Part shown: one piece after another, positions 41,401 to 49,346 of the stretch
How the letters are laid out: each line of letters opens with the position of its first letter
How positions within the stretch are numbered: position 1 is the first letter of the stretch
DNA from: Mucilaginibacter sp. UBA5151
Lineage (GTDB): Bacteria; Bacteroidota; Bacteroidia; Sphingobacteriales; Sphingobacteriaceae
DNA: 64,000 nucleotides
Assembly: GCA_002413785.1 (NCBI GenBank)
Contig: DHXR01000047.1
Location: 61,172-125,171 of the forward strand
Direction: 5' to 3'
Translations under genes and position numbers: made by a program
The notes under the pieces: generated by a model
What the model saw: only the letters and a program-made list of their open reading frames with translations
Told to the model about the DNA's origin: nothing
Database searches by the model: none

Positions 41401-41692
41401 GAAACTTTCAGTTCAGCATATAAAAACGATCAGGGATTTTTTTACCGGCCTCCCGGTAAAAAAAGCCTATTTGTTTGGTTCGTATTCGCGGAACGAGGCG
41501 GATGAAAATAGTGATGTTGATATTCTTGTAGAACTTGACCACACCACTCCGATTGGGATGCAGTTCTTCACGTATGGGGATGAGCTTCAAAATCTCCTGA
41601 AAAAGAAAGTGGATATAGTTAGCGATGAAGGCCTTTCTAAATATATTAAACCGATTATTGATAAGGATAAGGTGTTGATTTATGAAAGGTAA
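41399..41692 (+). CDS. mntA: MntA-type minimal nucleotidyltransferase antitoxin
   Basis: A 97-residue protein with the MNT signature GS-X10-DXD: GS at LFGSYSRNEADE, then DVDILVE. It overlaps the downstream HepT gene by 11 bases. In studied HepT/MntA type VII systems the nucleotidyltransferase inactivates the HepT RNase by AMPylating a Tyr in its RX4HXY motif, and the same pairing is seen here. The ATG at 41399 lies within the palindrome that may be its operator. Confidence 0.85.
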   Translation: MKLSVQHIKTIRDFFTGLPVKKAYLFGSYSRNEADENSDVDILVELDHTTPIGMQFFTYGDELQNLLKKKVDIVSDEGLSKYIKPIIDKDKVLIYER

Positions 41693-42035
41693 GCTTGGCG
41701 ATAAGGTAAGGCTACAGCATATTCTGGATGCCATAAGTGAAATTGAGATGTATTTGGATGGTGTTTCTTTTGATCAATTTCTGGGGAATTCCGAAAAACG
41801 TTTTGCTACGATTAAACAGATAGAAATTATCGGAGAGGCTTGTAATGCCTTAACTGATGAATTGAAATCTGCTAATCCAGTAGTTCCATGGAAACCCATA
41901 GTAGGGTTTAGAAATATTTCAATTCATGAATATTTTGGCGTTAACCTGCATTTGGTATGGGAAATTGCTAAAAATGACTTGCCGGAGTTAAAAGAAAAAA
42001 TGTCTGCTATCCTGGCGAAAATGACTGTTGATTAA
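41682..42035 (+). CDS. hepT: HepT-like RNase toxin (DUF86)
   Basis: A 117-residue helical HEPN protein. The RNase motif RX4HXY is intact in FRNISIHEYFGV, with the target Tyr present. Its partner overlaps upstream, so the pair is a complete MntA/HepT toxin-antitoxin. HepT toxins cleave tRNA or mRNA in the host cytoplasm. The 3' end overlaps the convergent pseudouridine synthase gene by 29 bases, an unusual overlap given both are full-length. Confidence 0.85.
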   Translation: MKGKLGDKVRLQHILDAISEIEMYLDGVSFDQFLGNSEKRFATIKQIEIIGEACNALTDELKSANPVVPWKPIVGFRNISIHEYFGVNLHLVWEIAKNDLPELKEKMSAILAKMTVD

Positions 42036-42726
42036 CCTGTTCCTCCCAGCCCATAACCTCCATCATCCGCACAAACTCATCCTGCAAAGGGGCCGTAATT
42101 TGCACCGGCATTTTGGTAAGCGGGTGATTAAATGTTATTTGCGAAGCATGGAGCAGCATGGTATCAAGTTCCCAGCGTTCTTTAAACAATTTGTTTTGTT
42201 TGTTGCAGCCATGGGTGCGGTCGCCGATAATGGGGTGGAATATATGGCTGAAATGTTTGCGCAACTGGTGCATCCGCCCGGTTTGCGGGTTGGCCTCCAC
42301 CAGCGAATAACGGGAAGTGGGGTGGCTGCCAAGCGGCACATCAAGCTCGGCACGTGCCAGGGTTTTGTATCGGGTAAAAGCTTCCTGCAAAGTGCCGTTC
42401 TCCTTGCGGAGCGGATAATCAATTTCTCCGGCATCGTCGGTATGGCCGCGAACGATGGCCAGGTACTTTTTATCAACCAGGTTATCCGAAAACTGCTGCT
42501 GCATTAATTTCTCCACCTCCTTGCTTAAAGCAAACAGGAGTACGCCGCCGGTTTTACGGTCGAGCCGGTGCGCAGGGAACACATGCTGGTTTAGCTGATC
42601 CCGTAATAACTGCAGGGCAAATTCCTTTGCATCACAGGCTATCGGCGACCGGTGTACCAGTAAACCATGCGGCTTGTTGATAGCCGCCAGGTATTCATCC
42701 CGGAATATAATATCGAGTTGGGGCAT
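42007..42726 (-). CDS. RluA-family pseudouridine synthase (TruC-like)
   Basis: A 239-residue tRNA/rRNA uridine isomerase. The catalytic-Asp motif HRLDRKTGGVLLFA is intact, preceded by INKPHGLLVHRS and followed by KKYLAIVRGH and NPQTGRMHQLRKHF. The length and lack of an S4 domain fit the TruC (tRNA-U65) subgroup better than the rRNA enzymes, but the target is not proven. It overlaps the 3' end of hepT and is otherwise unlinked. Confidence 0.9.
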   Translation of the reverse strand: MPQLDIIFRDEYLAAINKPHGLLVHRSPIACDAKEFALQLLRDQLNQHVFPAHRLDRKTGGVLLFALSKEVEKLMQQQFSDNLVDKKYLAIVRGHTDDAGEIDYPLRKENGTLQEAFTRYKTLARAELDVPLGSHPTSRYSLVEANPQTGRMHQLRKHFSHIFHPIIGDRTHGCNKQNKLFKERWELDTMLLHASQITFNHPLTKMPVQITAPLQDEFVRMMEVMGWEEQVNQQSFSPG

Positions 42727-42776
42727 ATTGGGGGTGAAGGTAAGGGCTTGGTTTCAATTTTACCATACACCATTTA

Positions 42777-42809
42777 AAACTTACGAAGTTTTCAAAACTT
42801 CGTAAGTTT
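42777..42809. repeat. 33-nt perfect palindrome (16+1+16), second type
   Basis: AAACTTACGAAGTTTT, one central C, and the exact reverse complement, five bases upstream of the Ldh-family start codon. The geometry is the same as 28198-28230. Confidence 0.85.
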
Positions 42810-42814
42810 GGGGG

Positions 42815-43888
42815 ATGATTATCTCCGAATCTGCCCTTCGCGCTTTTACACAAAATATTTTCCTTGCCATGGGCTGTAGCAATGAACACGCTGCCTTAGC
42901 TGCCGATGTTTTAATACTGTCCGATCTTCGCGGCATTGACTCACATGGCGTGGCCCGTTTGATAGGCTACGTGCGTTTATGGGAAAATAAACGCATTAAT
43001 ACCCGCCCCAATATCACGATAGTCCACGAAACGCCGACTACCGCAACGGTTGACGGCGATGCCGGATTAGGACTGATTGTCGCCCCTTTCGCTATGCGTT
43101 TAGCTATCCAAAAGGCAGAACTATACGGCTCGGGCTGGGTATCGGTACGCAACTCCAACCATTTTGGTATTGCCGGCTATCATACCCTAATGGCGGTTGA
43201 AAAAGACATGATAGGCTTTGCCATGACCAATGCCAGTCCGCTGGTGGCGCCTACATTTTCAAATGAGCGGCTGTTGGGCACCAACCCTATGTGCTATGCT
43301 TTTCCGGCAGGTAAATACCCGCCGGTAGTGGTGGATATGGCTACATCCGCCGCGGCCAATGGCAAACTTGAAATTGCACAACGGTTGGGCAAACAAGTAC
43401 CCGAAGGCTGGATACAGGATAAGGATGGTAAATTTACTACCGACCCACATGCCTTAAAAAAAGGCGGCTCATTATTGCCATTAGGCGGCGACAGGGAGCA
43501 TGGCAGTCATAAAGGTTTTGGATTAAGCGCTACGGTTGATATTCTTTCGGCCGTATTGTCGGGCGCTAACTACGGGCCCTGGGCACCGCCCTTCGTTTCT
43601 TTTTTAGATCCCCCGGCTGATCCTGTAGGGAAAGGAATAGGGCATTTTGTTGGGGCCATGCGGGTTGATGGTTTCCGCCCGGTGGATGAATTTAAAGCGC
43701 ATTTGGATAACTGGATACGGAGGTTCAAGTCGGCATCAACCGTTGATCCCGCTCAAAAAGTTATTATCCCCGGCGAACCGGAACTGGAAGCGCAAACGGA
43801 CAGAAAAAAAAATGGGATTCTGCTAATAGACGCAGTAGTAAATGATTTGAATGGGTTGGCTGCCAAATTTGGGATAAGCCACTTATAA
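42815..43888 (+). CDS. Ldh-family (malate/L-lactate dehydrogenase-like) oxidoreductase
   Basis: A 357-residue NAD(P)-dependent oxidoreductase of the Ldh_2/ureidoglycolate dehydrogenase family. It has DLRGIDSHGVARL, the catalytic-His segment SNHFGIAGYHTL, TNASPLVAPTFSNERLLGTNP and GGDREHGSHKGFGLS. It is not related to classical MDH/LDH; members reduce 2-oxo acids such as pyruvate, oxaloacetate or 2,3-diketogulonate, and the substrate here is open. The ATG at 42815 lies directly after the 33-nt palindrome, leaving almost no leader for a ribosome site. Confidence 0.88.
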   Translation: MIISESALRAFTQNIFLAMGCSNEHAALAADVLILSDLRGIDSHGVARLIGYVRLWENKRINTRPNITIVHETPTTATVDGDAGLGLIVAPFAMRLAIQKAELYGSGWVSVRNSNHFGIAGYHTLMAVEKDMIGFAMTNASPLVAPTFSNERLLGTNPMCYAFPAGKYPPVVVDMATSAAANGKLEIAQRLGKQVPEGWIQDKDGKFTTDPHALKKGGSLLPLGGDREHGSHKGFGLSATVDILSAVLSGANYGPWAPPFVSFLDPPADPVGKGIGHFVGAMRVDGFRPVDEFKAHLDNWIRRFKSASTVDPAQKVIIPGEPELEAQTDRKKNGILLIDAVVNDLNGLAAKFGISHL

Positions 43889-43895
43889 AAAATCT

Positions 43896-43941
43896 GTCAT
43901 TGCGAGGCATCCCGATAACTATCGGGACGCCTCGCAATGAC
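43896..43941. repeat. 46-bp REP-like palindrome, copy 2
   Basis: The arms are GTCATTGCGAGGCATCCCGA and its complement with one mismatch; the centre is cgataactatcg. It has the same length and ends as 2511-2556. It lies between the convergent Ldh and lepB genes with A/T runs on both sides, so it could act as a bidirectional terminator. Confidence 0.8.
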
Positions 43942-43951
43942 AAAAAGGGCA

Positions 43952-45424
43952 TCAATCTATCCCCCTCAAAAACCTGTTCCACCTTATTTTGTGCAGCAGC
44001 GGGGCGTCGCTATCCCAGCTCATCCATATGAACAGCGCTTTGCCGCCTATATGGTCTTCGGGTACAAAGCCCCAGAAGCGGGAATCTTCTGAATCATGGC
44101 GGTTGTCACCTATCACCCAGTAATAATTCATTTTAAAGGTATAGCTGTCAGTCTTTTTGCCATTGATAAAAATATCCTTTCCTTTTACCTGAATTTTATT
44201 TTTCTCATACACCTCAATGGCGCGTTCATAAAGTGGGAAAGTCATGCTGTCCAATTTTACGGTCCAGCCTTTTTTAGGGATAATGACCGGCCCGAAATTG
44301 TCAACGTTCCATTTATAATCCGGTATGGTTTTGGTCAGCATCAGATGGATGGGATATACATGCGGAAAAACCGTGTTCAATGCATCCGAAACCCCTTTAG
44401 GCGATATTACGGGCGTAATTGATTTAATATTAGCATAGCTTTTTAATTTCGATGCCGAAGCTTTGGTCATCGTTGGATTTGGATTGCCTTCATAATAAGA
44501 AATTTCCAAATCCTTTAATAGCTGTGGATTAACATCGTTTCCAACCGGGAGGTATTTGTAATCAATCTGTTCGCCCGGTGGGCTTGGAGCCATTTTTCCA
44601 TTGATAAAAACCTGTGCGTCAACAATGCTTACCGTATCCCCGGCAATACCCTCGCAGCGTTTGATATAGTATTCACGTTTATCAACAGGGCGGTTATTTA
44701 TGGTGTCCTGCGGGTAATTAAACACCAGCACGTCCCCACGCTTTACTTCGCTGAAACCGGGTAAACGAAAATAAGGCAGTTCAAACCCATCCCAGTACGA
44801 CCTGACGAAAAACTTTGGTATGGTATTATGGGTGAAGGGAATGCTTACCGGGGTCATCGGCAGGCGCGCGCCATAGTTTATTTTGCTCACAAATATATTA
44901 TCGCCGACTAAAAGCGTCCGTTCCATGGAGGCTGTCGGGATAATGTATGCCTCAATAAAAAAAGTGCGGATAAACAGGGCTGTAACCACAGCGAATAGCA
45001 CCGCCTGCGACCATTCAGTCACTGATGATTGCCTGGCGCTTTTGGGGTGGGCCTGTTTAAATTCCGCAGATGCCGACGGGCCGAGGTATTGCGTTTGGTC
45101 TTCAAAGCCCCATTTAGGCAGGTAGATAAACCCTAAAAGGATTACTGCCGCGCGGTCCCTTATGGTAAATTTGCCGTAAGATTTTATAAAATCGATAAGA
45201 ATGCCGGCACTTACAATAACGCTTGCCAGAGGAACAAAAAGCCAGATGAGCCACCACGCCGGCCTCCCGCTTAATTTGAGCATCACATAGCTTGAGTAAA
45301 TTGGGATTATTGCTTCCCAGCCATGTCTGCCTGCTTTTTGAAATAATTTCCAATAACCTGCCAGTGACAAAATTATTATTGGCGAAGCAATTATAATTAT
45401 ACCGATGAAGCTGCCGGGGTTCAA
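43952..45424 (-). CDS. lepB: Signal peptidase I, long form with DUF5684-like N-terminus
   Basis: A 490-residue inner-membrane protease. Residues 1-about 105 form three membrane helices with HGWEAIIPIYSSYVML and GRPAWWLIWLFVP, a DUF5684-like domain. The peptidase domain follows: TFFIEAYIIPTASMERTLL with the catalytic Ser near 166, and KREYYIKRCEGIAGDT with the catalytic Lys. It closes with GDNRHDSEDSRFWGFVP. A TAA at 45437 prevents upstream extension, so TTG at 45424 is the start (MNPGSFIGII). It is the larger of two adjacent signal peptidases, possibly with different substrate spectra. Confidence 0.92.
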   Translation of the reverse strand: MNPGSFIGIIIIASPIIILSLAGYWKLFQKAGRHGWEAIIPIYSSYVMLKLSGRPAWWLIWLFVPLASVIVSAGILIDFIKSYGKFTIRDRAAVILLGFIYLPKWGFEDQTQYLGPSASAEFKQAHPKSARQSSVTEWSQAVLFAVVTALFIRTFFIEAYIIPTASMERTLLVGDNIFVSKINYGARLPMTPVSIPFTHNTIPKFFVRSYWDGFELPYFRLPGFSEVKRGDVLVFNYPQDTINNRPVDKREYYIKRCEGIAGDTVSIVDAQVFINGKMAPSPPGEQIDYKYLPVGNDVNPQLLKDLEISYYEGNPNPTMTKASASKLKSYANIKSITPVISPKGVSDALNTVFPHVYPIHLMLTKTIPDYKWNVDNFGPVIIPKKGWTVKLDSMTFPLYERAIEVYEKNKIQVKGKDIFINGKKTDSYTFKMNYYWVIGDNRHDSEDSRFWGFVPEDHIGGKALFIWMSWDSDAPLLHKIRWNRFLRGID

Positions 45425-45506
45425 TTGGTTTTGGGTTTATTGGGTTATATTGAGTTTGGATTTGTCATATAGTGCCTCTCCAGCTTTATTAAGACAGGTA
45501 AAATGT

Positions 45507-45675
45507 CTTTTTCACCCTCTTTCCGCGCAGCGAAGAGAGGGTCGGCGAGCGAAGCGATGCCGGGGTGAGTAGTTGCCGCAATGTATTTGCGTTAATGTCG
45601 CCTGTATATTTACTCACCCGATCTGCGCTTCGCTGGATCACCCTCTCTGCCGAAACCGGCAAAGAGGGTAAAAGA
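45507..45675. repeat. Long imperfect inverted repeat between the two lepB genes
   Basis: Arms of about 65 bases (45507-45572 and 45610-45675), built from ACCCTCTTT, AGCGAAG and GGGTGAGTA words, are complementary with scattered mismatches. It occupies the middle of the 354-base gap between the two lepB genes, which contains no gene. Confidence 0.75.
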
Positions 45676-45778
45676 AAGCAAGTATAAAAAATATTTCCCT
45701 CAACGCATTAGCGTTGGAGAGAATGAGCAGGGGCGGCGGAAGTTCTAACTCAATCAACCACTCACATACTCAACCAAT

Positions 45779-46906
45779 TCAATGTATCCCCCTGAACAGT
45801 CTGCTCCACCTGATCTTGCTGAAGAATGAGGCATTATCATCCCAGCTCATCCAGATAAACAGGGCTTTACCTACAATATGGTCCTCCGGTACAAAGCCCC
45901 AGTAGCGCGAATCTTCTGAATCATGACGGTTATCACCCATCATCCAGTAGTAATTCATTTTAAACGTATAGCTGTCTGTTTTTTTGCCATTAATCAGGAT
46001 ATCATTGCCGCTAACCTGTACCTTATTATTTTCATACACCTCGATGGCGCGTTCATAAAGCGGGAAAGTCATGCTGTCTAATTTTACGGTCCAGCCTTTT
46101 TTAGGAACAATGATCGGCCCGAAATTATCAACATTCCATTTATAGTCAGGTATTTTGCCGTTCAGCAAAACATGCATGGCAAATGCATGCGGGAAAACAG
46201 GATTTGCGCCATCTGAAATTCCCTGTTGCGAAATACGGGGCGCTATTGATTTAATGTTTGAATATCCTTTTAAGGTATTGGCAGCTTCCGGTGTCATCGT
46301 CGGATTAGGGTTACCTTCATAAAAAGAAACATGCAGGTCATCAAAAATTTGCGGGTTAACATCCATACCCGTAGTACTATAGGTATAATCTATCTGCTCG
46401 CCCGGCGGATTTGGCATTACCTTGCCGTTCACGTAAACCTGGGCGTTAACCACACTTAACGTATCGCCGGGTGTACCCTGGCAGCGTTTTATATAATTTT
46501 CGCGTTTATCAACCGGACGGTTATTAATGGTATCCTGAGGGTAATTAAAAACCACTACATCCCCTTTTTTTACGTCGCTAAAACCCGGTATGCGGTGATA
46601 CGAAAGTTCCAGGCCGTCCCAATAGGCTTTGGTGCCGATAATGGGCATAGTATGGTGGGCAAAAGGGAAGGCGATAGGCGTCATAGGCGTACGGGGGCCG
46701 TAATTTACCTTGCTCACAAACAGAAAATCGCCTACAAGCAGCGACCGTTCCATTGATGGCGTGGGGATTACATACGCTTCAATAAAAAAAGTACGGATCA
46801 GCGTTGCCGCAATTACGGCGAAAACAATAGCATCAACCCACTCACGGGTTGCGCTTTTCTTTTTTTTGTTTGGATTATTTTTTTTCTTCCAGAATTTCCA
46901 GTTCAT
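45779..46906 (-). CDS. lepB: Signal peptidase I, short form
   Basis: A 375-residue protease closely similar to the peptidase part of the neighbouring lepB (shared IIPTxSMERxLLVGD and CxGxxGDT boxes). Catalytic Ser near 52 is in PTPSMERSL and Lys is in KRENYIKRCQGTPGDT; the end box is GDNRHDSEDSRYWGFVP. It has one membrane helix (about 20-42) and no DUF5684 domain. The ATG at 46906 (MNWKFWKKKNN) is preferred; the longer frame to 46951 starts with TTG. It is the last gene of the parA-parB-DUF5683-dapB run, 28 bases after dapB. Confidence 0.93.
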   Translation of the reverse strand: MNWKFWKKKNNPNKKKKSATREWVDAIVFAVIAATLIRTFFIEAYVIPTPSMERSLLVGDFLFVSKVNYGPRTPMTPIAFPFAHHTMPIIGTKAYWDGLELSYHRIPGFSDVKKGDVVVFNYPQDTINNRPVDKRENYIKRCQGTPGDTLSVVNAQVYVNGKVMPNPPGEQIDYTYSTTGMDVNPQIFDDLHVSFYEGNPNPTMTPEAANTLKGYSNIKSIAPRISQQGISDGANPVFPHAFAMHVLLNGKIPDYKWNVDNFGPIIVPKKGWTVKLDSMTFPLYERAIEVYENNKVQVSGNDILINGKKTDSYTFKMNYYWMMGDNRHDSEDSRYWGFVPEDHIVGKALFIWMSWDDNASFFSKIRWSRLFRGIH

Positions 46907-46934
46907 ATTTACAATATTGGGAATAATTATTTTT

Positions 46935-47687
46935 TTAAATGCTAAAATCAAACATATCCTGTACAGAATGAAAACCTTTTTTATCCTTTATCCATTCTGC
47001 TGCCATTACAGCGCCTAAGGCAAAACCGTTACGGTTGTGGGCTGTGTGTTTAATTTCAATACTATCTACTTCCGAGTCGTAGATCACTGTATGGGTGCCG
47101 GGTACGCTGTCAATGCGGAATGATTCAATCAATAGTTCATCGCTTTTAATGTTGTCATCAGCGGTTTCGTCCCCATCTGCGGTAAGTACATTTACCCAGT
47201 CTTTTTTTGCGGCCAGGTTTTCGATAATGCCTTCGGCAATGGTAATTGCAGTACCGCTGGGGGCGTCAAGTTTTTGTGTATGGTGGATCTCCTCAACCTG
47301 CACATCATAGTAAGGGTAATTGTTCATCAGCTTTGCAAGTACCCGGTTAATATAAAAAAATAAATTTACGCCAATACTGAAATTAGTGGCATAGATCAAC
47401 GAATTGCCGCCCTGGATGCATTCCTGCTTTATCCGGTGAATTTCATCGTGCCAGCCGGTTGTTCCCACTACTACCGGGACGCCTGCCTTAAAACACTGCT
47501 CAATATTACTTAAAACCGTACCGGGGGTGCTGAATTCAATCGCTACGTCTGCTTTTTGAAGATTTGCTACGGTAAGCTCATGCAGGTTATCGTAATCAAT
47601 TTTTAATACAATCTGGTGCCGGCGGTCAATGGCTATCTTTTCTATGATCTTGCCCATTTTTCCGTACCCTAACAATGCAATTTTCAT
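46935..47687 (-). CDS. dapB: 4-hydroxy-tetrahydrodipicolinate reductase
   Basis: A 250-residue NAD(P)H-dependent reductase of the lysine/diaminopimelate pathway. It has the N-terminal dinucleotide motif IALLGYGKMGKIIE, the VVGTTGW loop, and the catalytic EIHHTQKLDAPSGTA (His-His and Lys). It needs no partner. The set lepB-dapB-DUF5683-parB-parA is conserved across Bacteroidetes, linking cell-wall precursor synthesis with chromosome partition and secretion. The ATG at 47687 fits the family. Confidence 0.95.
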   Translation of the reverse strand: MKIALLGYGKMGKIIEKIAIDRRHQIVLKIDYDNLHELTVANLQKADVAIEFSTPGTVLSNIEQCFKAGVPVVVGTTGWHDEIHRIKQECIQGGNSLIYATNFSIGVNLFFYINRVLAKLMNNYPYYDVQVEEIHHTQKLDAPSGTAITIAEGIIENLAAKKDWVNVLTADGDETADDNIKSDELLIESFRIDSVPGTHTVIYDSEVDSIEIKHTAHNRNGFALGAVMAAEWIKDKKGFHSVQDMFDFSI

Positions 47688-47716
47688 TTTATTATTTATT
47701 ATCCTGGCGAAAGCAA

Positions 47717-48400
47717 TCAGAATGTAAAGGTAATTTTTAAACCGGGAATATACGAACTGCTGAAATTTTGAGCAAACATTTGCTGGTTCATTAAAACAGG
47801 GGTTACCTGCATGGAAAGGTTATTGTCAACCGTGTAGGCGTTCATAAATTTGGCGTCAATATAGGCGTCAATTACATTTACGCCCCAGGCAACAAAAACC
47901 CCCAATATGCACAGGTCGCGGTTTCGGCGGTAATAATCAGTTGCATTATACAGTTGCTTAACATCCGTGCTAAGGTATAGCTGGTACAGATTGTAATACT
48001 TGCTGCCGACTGCCGGTACGGTTCCGTGTTCCCTGAATATCGACACATTCAACATCTGTGTGTAGTTTGTGTTATTCCAATTGATGTAGTATGCTAAAGC
48101 GCCAAGTGCGCCATAAATTACCGGTACTTTCCAATAGGTGCGATTATAAACCTGCCCCCAACCGGGTATCAGCAATGAGTGCATAATAGCTGTATGCGGG
48201 CTGTGCAGGCTATCGGGGTGATAAACTTTTTCTTTTTTCTTTTTTACAACAGGGGTAGCGCTAACAACGGTGTCGTTTTTTTTAATTTCTATGCTATCCG
48301 TTTTGCTTTTTAGTTTAGCAGAGGATGTATCGGGACTTTGAGCCGCAGCAGCAAAAGAAAAAGCTGCCAAAAGCCAAATAAAAAGCAAATATTTATACAT
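47717..48400 (-). CDS. DUF5683 domain protein, exported
   Basis: A 227-residue protein. The signal peptide (residues 1-20, FSFAAA before AQSPD) is followed by a Lys/Asp-rich linker (KSDSIEIKK, VVKKKKEKVYHPD) and the DUF5683 domain with HTAIMHSLLIPGWGQVYN and two predicted membrane segments. The family is found in the par-dap cluster of Bacteroidetes, with no established function. Location in the envelope with the N-terminus outside is predicted. Confidence 0.85.
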   Translation of the reverse strand: MYKYLLFIWLLAAFSFAAAAQSPDTSSAKLKSKTDSIEIKKNDTVVSATPVVKKKKEKVYHPDSLHSPHTAIMHSLLIPGWGQVYNRTYWKVPVIYGALGALAYYINWNNTNYTQMLNVSIFREHGTVPAVGSKYYNLYQLYLSTDVKQLYNATDYYRRNRDLCILGVFVAWGVNVIDAYIDAKFMNAYTVDNNLSMQVTPVLMNQQMFAQNFSSSYIPGLKITFTF

Positions 48401-48410
48401 GTTTTACATT

Positions 48411-48431
48411 AAAAACGCCCCTTTTTAGGGG
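48411..48431 (-). terminator. Weak intrinsic terminator or attenuator between parB and DUF5683
   Basis: On the minus strand a 5-bp stem CCCCT/AGGGG with an A-rich loop is followed by CGTTTTT. It lies between the parB stop and the DUF5683 start, so it would reduce rather than block downstream expression. Confidence 0.4.
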
Positions 48432-48440
48432 ATTTATTTT

Positions 48441-49343
48441 TTACCAATCCATAATTTCAAGGATGCGTGTAAGGTCACTTTCTGATAGAAAAGGGATCTC
48501 TATGGTACCCTTGCCCTGCCCGCCGATCTTCAGTTTAACCCTTGAACTGAATTTAGAGGCCAGGTCATCCTGTATTTTTTGAACCTGGAACGAGACCGGT
48601 TCAGGCTGTTTTCCTTCTTTTTTTAAAGGCGCACTTTGCATATCCCTTGCCAGTTCTTCTGTTCTACGAACGGATAAACCCTGCTTTATGATATGCTGGT
48701 GCAAATATATTTGTTGGGTTGGATCGCCAATGGTTATCAGCGCCTTGGCGTGGCCCATGCTGATCTGCCCGTCGCGGATAGAACCCTGTATGCCCGGCGG
48801 CAACCTTAACAGCCGCAGGTAATTGGTTACTGTCGACCGGTTTTTGCTCACACGTTCGCCCAGTTCTTCCTGTTTCAGACTGCATTCTTCAATCATACGC
48901 TGAAAGCTTAAGGCTACTTCAATAGCGTTCAGGTTTTCGCGCTGAATGTTTTCGATAAGCGCCATTTCAAGCATCTGCTGGTCATTGGCGGTGCGTACGT
49001 AAGCCGGGATCTGGGTTAAACCTGCCAGTTTTGCAGCGCGGAAACGGCGCTCGCCAGCTATCAGCTGATAGCTGTGCGCGTTCATCCGCCTTACCGTGAT
49101 AGGCTGGATAAGCCCCTGCAGTTTAATGGAATCGGCTAATTCAGTCAGGGCCTGTAAATCAAAATCGGTACGCGGCTGAAAAGGGTTTACTTCAATTTCA
49201 GCTAATTTTATCTCATTTACCGAACCAGGATTATTTACTTCGTGAACCGATGAAATAGTATTTTTGATTGGTTGCCCGTTATCAGAATCATTCAGCAATG
49301 CGCTTAATCCTCTTCCTAATGCGTTTCTCTTTTCTGCACTCAT
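48441..49343 (-). CDS. parB: Chromosome-partitioning protein ParB
   Basis: A 300-residue CTP-dependent DNA clamp. The N-terminus NALGRGLSALL is the ParA-activating segment. The ParB/Srx domain has EIEVNPFQPRTDF and the GERRFRAAKLAGL box that binds CTP. A helix-turn-helix (SKNRSTVTNYLRLLRLP, GHAKALI) binds parS and a short C-terminal dimer domain follows. It starts three bases after the parA stop. A parS site (typically TGTTTCACGTGAAACA-like) was looked for in the gaps and not seen. Confidence 0.95.
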   Translation of the reverse strand: MSAEKRNALGRGLSALLNDSDNGQPIKNTISSVHEVNNPGSVNEIKLAEIEVNPFQPRTDFDLQALTELADSIKLQGLIQPITVRRMNAHSYQLIAGERRFRAAKLAGLTQIPAYVRTANDQQMLEMALIENIQRENLNAIEVALSFQRMIEECSLKQEELGERVSKNRSTVTNYLRLLRLPPGIQGSIRDGQISMGHAKALITIGDPTQQIYLHQHIIKQGLSVRRTEELARDMQSAPLKKEGKQPEPVSFQVQKIQDDLASKFSSRVKLKIGGQGKGTIEIPFLSESDLTRILEIMDW

Positions 49344-49346
49344 TTG

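Noticed and set aside
48411..48431. parS site in the par cluster
   Set aside because: The only palindrome between parB and DUF5683 is a CCCCT/AGGGG hairpin with a T run, not a parS-like 16-mer.
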